From a virus, in the IMG/VR virus record IMGVR_UViG_3300037516_000096, positions 1 through 37,755 of that record: a stretch of DNA of 37,755 nt; one strand, given 5' to 3'. The position numbers and the translations under genes were made by a program. Below are positions 33,003-37,755 of the stretch, in pieces. The notes under the pieces were generated by a model. The model worked only from the letters and a program-made list of their open reading frames with translations, did not search any database and was not told the origin of the DNA. How positions within the stretch are numbered: position 1 is the stretch's first letter; every line of letters starts with the position of its first letter.

Positions 33003-36000
33003 TTATACTGGTGTCGATGTACTTTGTTGCCAAGAAATAGCCTGATAAAAGTTGTACTCATATCCCTTTAGGGCAACCTTTTTGTCAGTATCAATGATTA
33101 TCTTATTAGTTCCAGTATAACTCTTATAGATTGTGTCTGGGTCAACTCCGTAGAAACTCTTTGACGATAGGACCAGCATTCCTCCCCAGCGATATGCGGG
33201 TGTCCAAAACTTCCAATCAAGCGTTTCTGATCCTGCATACTTAACTCTAAACCACTTTCTAAATGATGTTTGTTGTGTTTCTTGAAGACTGGTTGACTGA
33301 TAGTAAGAAAGAACATTAAATGTTAGTGGTCCAGTTATTCTTATTGCCCCAGAAACATTATTAAAGTTTAATATTCTTGAGAAAGATATTCCTAAGAATG
33401 CCCATTCTTTAACAGTAAGTACTGGATCTTTAACTACCTTACCATTAAGGTAAAATAAAATACCATTTTCATACTGTCCAGTTCTTGCATTAATTGCATA
33501 GATTGTTCCTCTTTTACCGTCAGAACTGTTTGCAACAATAAAGAATTTTAGATATTGATCTTTTGATTCTACCTCAAATATTGGTGTTGGGCTATATGGA
33601 AAAAAGTCTTGGTCAAGACGAACTGCTGCTTGCATTGCTATGACGCTATATTTATCTGAAAGACCTTGGTTTACAGGAATAGATAATCCACGATTTACTG
33701 CTGAGTTAAAATTACCACGAAGAGTTATTCCGCTGTTTCTTGTTAAGAATAAGTAAGGGCTACTCTTTTTATATATTGTAAAAGGATTTTTAGATTTGTA
33801 ATTATAGTAGTATCCCGATTTTCTATAAGGATATATTGGTGTTCCAAATCTTGTACCGACTGGGTTTGGAGATGAGTCATTAAACGCTTGAGAAGAATAC
33901 TCTAAAGTTTTTATCTTAATATTGTGAGTTAGAATTCCATCAACTTCAAACTCTAGTCTTGTTACCATTGCAATTTTTGAAGTATCTTCTTTTGGTGGAT
34001 AAATAACCATGCTGTCTACAACCTCATACTTTGTTCTCATCCAGTCTGACTCTGGAGAAACAACTCCGTCAGTTGATGCTGGAACAAATTTTGTAAAATA
34101 TAGATCTGAAGTATTTATCCCAGAAGAAACGTACTCAAAGTTGATGTAAGATTTTACAAATGAAGATGATGTGTCAAACTTGTAGGTCTTAGATACTTTA
34201 TTCTTTAAATCTTCGTAGTCATTATATCCAGTAAAAAGTTGATTACCTAGTGCATCATAATTTCTTTGTATTGGAAAAGAGTATTCTCCAGAAAGAGAGG
34301 GAATGGTCACTTCGTCGCTTTGTCCAGGGTTAATAACAGTTGGCACACCATACCTCCAGGATACTGGGGTTGCTGGAACTTCCAGATATCTGGATGGTGC
34401 TGGATAGTCGATATTGAACTGAATAAAATCTAGATCGTAGTAATCTTCGCCATTAGCATCTTTGACGTATTCTGACAAATAGGACAAAGGAAGATAGTCT
34501 TTCCAAGATGACTTAACAGCAATATCAAAATAATAGTTACCAAAATATTTTTTAACAATCAGCGTATAACTTGCTATGTGATTCATCATTTTGTATGCTG
34601 GGTATTCGGTTGGAGTTCCACCATCTAAAACGTATTGCCAAAAACTTGGATCACTTCCTGTATATTCTCCAGCGTCAACATCTAGATTTGAATAGTATAA
34701 ATCAAAAACATCTTCATACCCTAAAAAAGAGCCCTTTGAGTTAAACAGTGTTTTTATTGACTCAAGGTTGGCTGCATTACAAAGTCCAACCCTGTAAATT
34801 TTTCCATGAAAACTTTTTGTAAAATCTTTTGTTCCTCCAACGTATAACTTTAGTGAAGATCTATTTCCAAAGAAAGATAAGCAATTTTTGCCAAAGAAGT
34901 CTGCAAACTTTTCTATATTCATTCCAACAGTAAAGGATTCCCCAACCTGAACATCTTGTAAAGAATATATCGTTTCTAGTTGTCCATTATAAAATAGATT
35001 ATATTTTACATTTGAACCATGCATAACAATTGAAAAATAGTTTGAAGTATTTTCTTGCTCAATATGAATAATTGTTTCATCTAAAGATGGAAGCACTGTT
35101 GGCTTTATGATAATGTAAAATGCTTTTAGGTCTTCTTGTAATATATTAAAACCATCAAACTTTAAGTATCCGTTATTGGACCATGAGTTTGAAGGTTTTA
35201 GTGTAAAGAAGTTGTCGTCTTCTGTTTGAAATTGAGAAGAGAAAACTATGTCTGTTAAAGATTTTGATGTTGCATTATTTATAACAAGTTCTGGAACTTT
35301 GTAGTCAGGAACGGAAAGTTTGTTATTTTTAACGACTAGGTTATTTAAAACACCTTGATTCCATTTTCCTAGATCTGGATAAGTGTAATTATTTGTATAG
35401 TCTGCATATTGATAGTCAATAAAGACGGAAGATCCACTGTATGATGTATTGATGTTTTCTGGGAAATCCACACCTTGACCATAAACAAACCTTCTCTTTG
35501 CCACCACAGGGGGAACTTTATACGAGTATATTGCGACAGCATCAATTTCTACTGGAGAAACATCTTCGTAAGAATAGAAGCACAAGGCCTCTCCGTCTTC
35601 TGATTCTGGAAAAACTAAACTAGAAGAATCAAAAACAATTGAGCAAACCTCTTCTCCATTAAGCAACAAACTTGCGCCTTTGGTTCCGTACACAATATCT
35701 ATTAGCATAGGCTTTCCCCACTCGCCAACATAGTGTGTTGCAATGTTATTATTAATTTTTAGAATAAAGGATGTGCCATCAACCCAAAGACCATCATCGG
35801 ATGTTGGCTTGCCAAATATTTTTCTAGGAACAGTTGAATCGCTAGTAACTCTTAGCCACATCTCAAACGTATAGTCTTTATGCTTTCCACTCTCGTGCAA
35901 AAACCCTTTTGCGGGGATTACCAAACATGGCTCTCCGCCATTATCAACTAGTTTTGTTATTCCACTTGCTCCATAAACTAAAGGTATTCCAGTGTTCTTT

Positions 36001-36719
36001 GCAACAAGAGATCCGTTGCTTACAATATAATATCCATAATCACTTGTCAGTCCATAGGAGTCTGCTGCTACTCCATACTTCCCCGCCAAAAGTGGTACTG
36101 GTACTTTTGAAACACCCAAAGAGGTAGAGTTAAATTCTTCTGACCATTGCCCAAGACTTAGACCATTTAAACTAAAGTTATACTCATTTTCAAAATCATC
36201 TGTAAAGAAGTAGTTTATCTTAATAACAATTCTCATAGTAGTATTTTGATCTGGAACATCAAAAGTTTCTGATATAAATGTCCACTCTCTGCTTACTGGA
36301 GATGAAAAAGATTTTAGGTGCTGGATTGTCTGTCCAGAAGAAGTATCATAATATTCATAGCCAATCTGAATTCCAGAAATTGCTGCTGTGTCTGAATAGA
36401 AATATGTTCCGATAGAAAATGTTTTTAGATCATGATTCATGTCCGAAAAATTAATAATATCATCGGTTACACAAACAATCTCACTAAATGCTTCATTGCC
36501 AATTCTTGCATTAAGTATGTTTGTTATACTAGTTGGAAATGGAGAGGTTTTTAGAAATGCTCTTTCCGCTAGGGCGCCATCTGTTTTCTGCCAGTTAGCA
36601 GAAGATCTTTGACTCTCTGTAATTAAAGAAAGGTAGTCTGCCTTATCATCTAATGCCCACAAAGCAATTGGGTGTTCTGAAAACACTTTTTCTGCATACA
36701 GGTTTGATGAAGTAGACAT
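33003..36719 (-). CDS. Giant LamG/concanavalin-like protein, probable virion adhesin
   Basis: A 1238-residue protein made of repeated beta-sandwich regions. LamG-like stretches are visible near residues 1-215 (EHPIALWALDD start), 260-410 (YTFEMWLRVTSDSTVPRKIF ending at IDAVAIYSYKV), 510-670 (GYLKFDGFNILQEDL ending at FHGKIYRVGLCN) and 1020-1180 (SVIAMQAAVRLDQDFFPYSP, VKEWAFLGISFS). No signal peptide or membrane segment. Such proteins in phages are tail or head surface adhesins that bind glycans. It sits between the ribonucleotide reductase and the head genes, away from the tail cluster. The start is preceded by TGGTAAAAT (36729-36737) with a leader of 2-3 nt and no Shine-Dalgarno. Virion location is inferred. 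Confidence 0.75.
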   Translation of the reverse strand: MSTSSNLYAEKVFSEHPIALWALDDKADYLSLITESQRSSANWQKTDGALAERAFLKTSPFPTSITNILNARIGNEAFSEIVCVTDDIINFSDMNHDLKTFSIGTYFYSDTAAISGIQIGYEYYDTSSGQTIQHLKSFSSPVSREWTFISETFDVPDQNTTMRIVIKINYFFTDDFENEYNFSLNGLSLGQWSEEFNSTSLGVSKVPVPLLAGKYGVAADSYGLTSDYGYYIVSNGSLVAKNTGIPLVYGASGITKLVDNGGEPCLVIPAKGFLHESGKHKDYTFEMWLRVTSDSTVPRKIFGKPTSDDGLWVDGTSFILKINNNIATHYVGEWGKPMLIDIVYGTKGASLLLNGEEVCSIVFDSSSLVFPESEDGEALCFYSYEDVSPVEIDAVAIYSYKVPPVVAKRRFVYGQGVDFPENINTSYSGSSVFIDYQYADYTNNYTYPDLGKWNQGVLNNLVVKNNKLSVPDYKVPELVINNATSKSLTDIVFSSQFQTEDDNFFTLKPSNSWSNNGYLKFDGFNILQEDLKAFYIIIKPTVLPSLDETIIHIEQENTSNYFSIVMHGSNVKYNLFYNGQLETIYSLQDVQVGESFTVGMNIEKFADFFGKNCLSFFGNRSSLKLYVGGTKDFTKSFHGKIYRVGLCNAANLESIKTLFNSKGSFLGYEDVFDLYYSNLDVDAGEYTGSDPSFWQYVLDGGTPTEYPAYKMMNHIASYTLIVKKYFGNYYFDIAVKSSWKDYLPLSYLSEYVKDANGEDYYDLDFIQFNIDYPAPSRYLEVPATPVSWRYGVPTVINPGQSDEVTIPSLSGEYSFPIQRNYDALGNQLFTGYNDYEDLKNKVSKTYKFDTSSSFVKSYINFEYVSSGINTSDLYFTKFVPASTDGVVSPESDWMRTKYEVVDSMVIYPPKEDTSKIAMVTRLEFEVDGILTHNIKIKTLEYSSQAFNDSSPNPVGTRFGTPIYPYRKSGYYYNYKSKNPFTIYKKSSPYLFLTRNSGITLRGNFNSAVNRGLSIPVNQGLSDKYSVIAMQAAVRLDQDFFPYSPTPIFEVESKDQYLKFFIVANSSDGKRGTIYAINARTGQYENGILFYLNGKVVKDPVLTVKEWAFLGISFSRILNFNNVSGAIRITGPLTFNVLSYYQSTSLQETQQTSFRKWFRVKYAGSETLDWKFWTPAYRWGGMLVLSSKSFYGVDPDTIYKSYTGTNKIIIDTDKKVALKGYEYNFYQAISWQQSTSTPV

Positions 36720-36728
36720 TGTAAGTCT

Positions 36729-36737
36729 ATTTTACCA
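36729..36737 (-). promoter_or_regulatory. Extended -10-like element (TGGTAAAAT) before LamG gene
   Basis: Minus-strand TGGTAAAAT ends 9 nt before the ATG at 36719. It differs from the consensus at one base and no Shine-Dalgarno follows. Expected leader is only a few nucleotides. Confidence 0.5.
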
Positions 36738-36744
36738 CAGAACG

Positions 36745-37755
36745 CTACTTGTTTATTTTAATTTCACAGTAGTCTGTAGTGCAATATGCTTCACCTTGAG
36801 CCTCAAGATTATCTATACCGTCATAAATTGCAGCAAAATCAATATGTTTTAATTTGCCAATATAAGACTCGTATTGCTCTTCAGTAATGCCTGTGTATGG
36901 TTGCTGTGGGTAAACAGTGTTTCCCATTGGAAGGAATGAAACAGCCTTTAGTTGTCCCTCATACATATTGAGTGCTGGGACAATATGCTTAGACTCTGTT
37001 TCTTTATCAAATGATAATGTTACAGAAACCCCATTGTCAGACCAGTATTTCTGAGCAGTTGCTGCAAGTGCAATCTTTTCAAATAATGTAACATCTTTTT
37101 CAGATCTTGGGTGACCTGACTTAATTGGGAAGTAAACTACTGATGTATTTGCTGATACTACGTCATCTTCAATTGTGTACCCTGCTGCTTTGAACAAGTG
37201 CATCATTGGATCTGTGTTTCCAAATCGAACTGCACGAAGGAAGAACTCTCCTCCAGGACCCCAGTGAACTCCAGGAGTTGCACCAGAAAGAATTGAAACA
37301 GATCCTGATGGCTTGACTGTTGTTACACGAATTGATTCACGAACACAAAGCCATTCTGAATACTGGTGATCGTAGTGACGAATCTTGTTGTATCCTTCAT
37401 CCATCCACTCACGAACAATTGGCAAACCCTTTTGATCTGCAAATGATGCAATACCTGTTAGAGATGTACCAATGCGACGATTGCGTTGCATGATACCGTT
37501 TGTTTGTGGCCAGTGTGTTGGAACAAGTGTTACAGTCTTTCCATAAAGATATGCAAACTTCAGGGTACGCAGGAAGTCTTCCTTGGATTCATGACGATTT
37601 AAGTGCACTTCTACAAGTGTACATAGTTCGTATGATTCCAATGGCTGCTCCGCACATGGGTTAAATCCCATCACACGATAATCCTTACCGTCTGGCGCAT
37701 CCTTTAGTCGTCCATAATTACGAGCAACATCAAGCCAGATAAAACCTGGTTCTCC
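36745..37755 (-). CDS. Adenosylcobalamin-dependent ribonucleotide reductase, C-terminal part
   Basis: Class II ribonucleotide reductase (RTPR/NrdJ type), which makes deoxyribonucleotides for phage DNA synthesis. The frame is open through the right edge (starting GEPGFIWLDVARNYGRLKD), so the N-terminus is missing. Present are the NPCAEQ loop with the thiyl-radical cysteine, a second cysteine 11 residues later (PLESYELC), matching the spacing of C408 and C419 in the Lactobacillus leichmannii enzyme, the VTTVKPSGSVSILSGATPGV loop, and a C-terminal CTTDYC pair for re-reduction by thioredoxin. The monomeric RTPR type needs no NrdB partner. It is upstream of, and in the same direction as, the head genes. 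Confidence 0.92.
   Translation of the reverse strand, partial: GEPGFIWLDVARNYGRLKDAPDGKDYRVMGFNPCAEQPLESYELCTLVEVHLNRHESKEDFLRTLKFAYLYGKTVTLVPTHWPQTNGIMQRNRRIGTSLTGIASFADQKGLPIVREWMDEGYNKIRHYDHQYSEWLCVRESIRVTTVKPSGSVSILSGATPGVHWGPGGEFFLRAVRFGNTDPMMHLFKAAGYTIEDDVVSANTSVVYFPIKSGHPRSEKDVTLFEKIALAATAQKYWSDNGVSVTLSFDKETESKHIVPALNMYEGQLKAVSFLPMGNTVYPQQPYTGITEEQYESYIGKLKHIDFAAIYDGIDNLEAQGEAYCTTDYCEIKINK

Noticed and set aside
36745-37674. Ribonucleotide reductase gene starting inside the window at 37674
   Set aside because: The frame continues upstream with GEPGFIWLDVARNYGRLKD, typical of the family, up to the window edge, so the gene is partial rather than starting here.
1-37755. tRNA genes, CRISPR arrays, insertion sequences, integrase or attachment sites
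   Set aside because: Intergenic gaps are all under about 100 nt and are filled by promoters, terminators or Shine-Dalgarno sites. No cloverleaf, spaced repeat array or recombinase was seen.

Overview
This window is part of a tailed, siphovirus-type phage genome (or a metagenomic contig of one). All convincing genes lie on the minus strand, so the functional reading order is from right to left. Several things point to an actinobacterial host. The gene set and order resemble the large Streptomyces BE-cluster (Stanwilliamsviridae-like) phages as I remember them: class II ribonucleotide reductase, portal, S78 protease, capsid, very long tape measure, then DnaB, DnaG-like primase, ssDNA-binding protein and DNA polymerase III alpha. 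Several genes also appear to have leaderless promoters, which are common in Actinobacteria. The DNA is clearly AT-rich, unlike Streptomyces, so a low-GC host such as a planktonic freshwater or marine actinobacterium is a reasonable guess. Host and taxonomy are inference.

Layout in transcription order. (1) 37755-36745: C-terminal part of an adenosylcobalamin-dependent ribonucleotide reductase, cut by the right edge. (2) 36719-33003: a 1238-residue protein with several LamG/concanavalin-like regions, then a small unknown gene. (3) 32580-28437: head module with portal, S78 protease fused to a scaffold, and major capsid. The protease gene has a perfect internal Shine-Dalgarno and start codon, so a separate scaffold is probably made from it. 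(4) 28345-25322: a Glu/Pro/Val-rich accessory protein and four connector or neck genes. (5) 25252-14112: tail tube protein, two tail-assembly chaperone genes (one a fused G-T form, one a duplicated G-like form) and a 3126-residue tape measure. (6) 14112-6490: distal tail, hub and minor tail genes linked by TAATG stop/start overlaps. (7) 6490-5288: a zinc-ribbon protein, an HTH/AT-hook protein and two small genes at the boundary between modules. (8) 5295-1: helicase, small unknown, primase, ssDNA-binding protein, and DNA polymerase III alpha cut by the left edge.

Regulation is unusually readable. A recurrent extended -10 motif (TGNTATAAT, or TGGTATACT) lies just ahead of gene starts. Where a Shine-Dalgarno follows, there is a normal leader. 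Elsewhere the motif ends only 6-7 nt before the ATG and no Shine-Dalgarno is present, which implies leaderless mRNAs. Rho-independent-type hairpins follow the major capsid and tail tube genes, and each is followed at once by a new promoter, so these two highly expressed genes appear insulated from downstream genes.

There is no gap over 300 bases without a gene. No tRNA, CRISPR array, insertion sequence, integrase, lysis gene or terminase was seen. The terminase and lysis genes are presumably outside the window.
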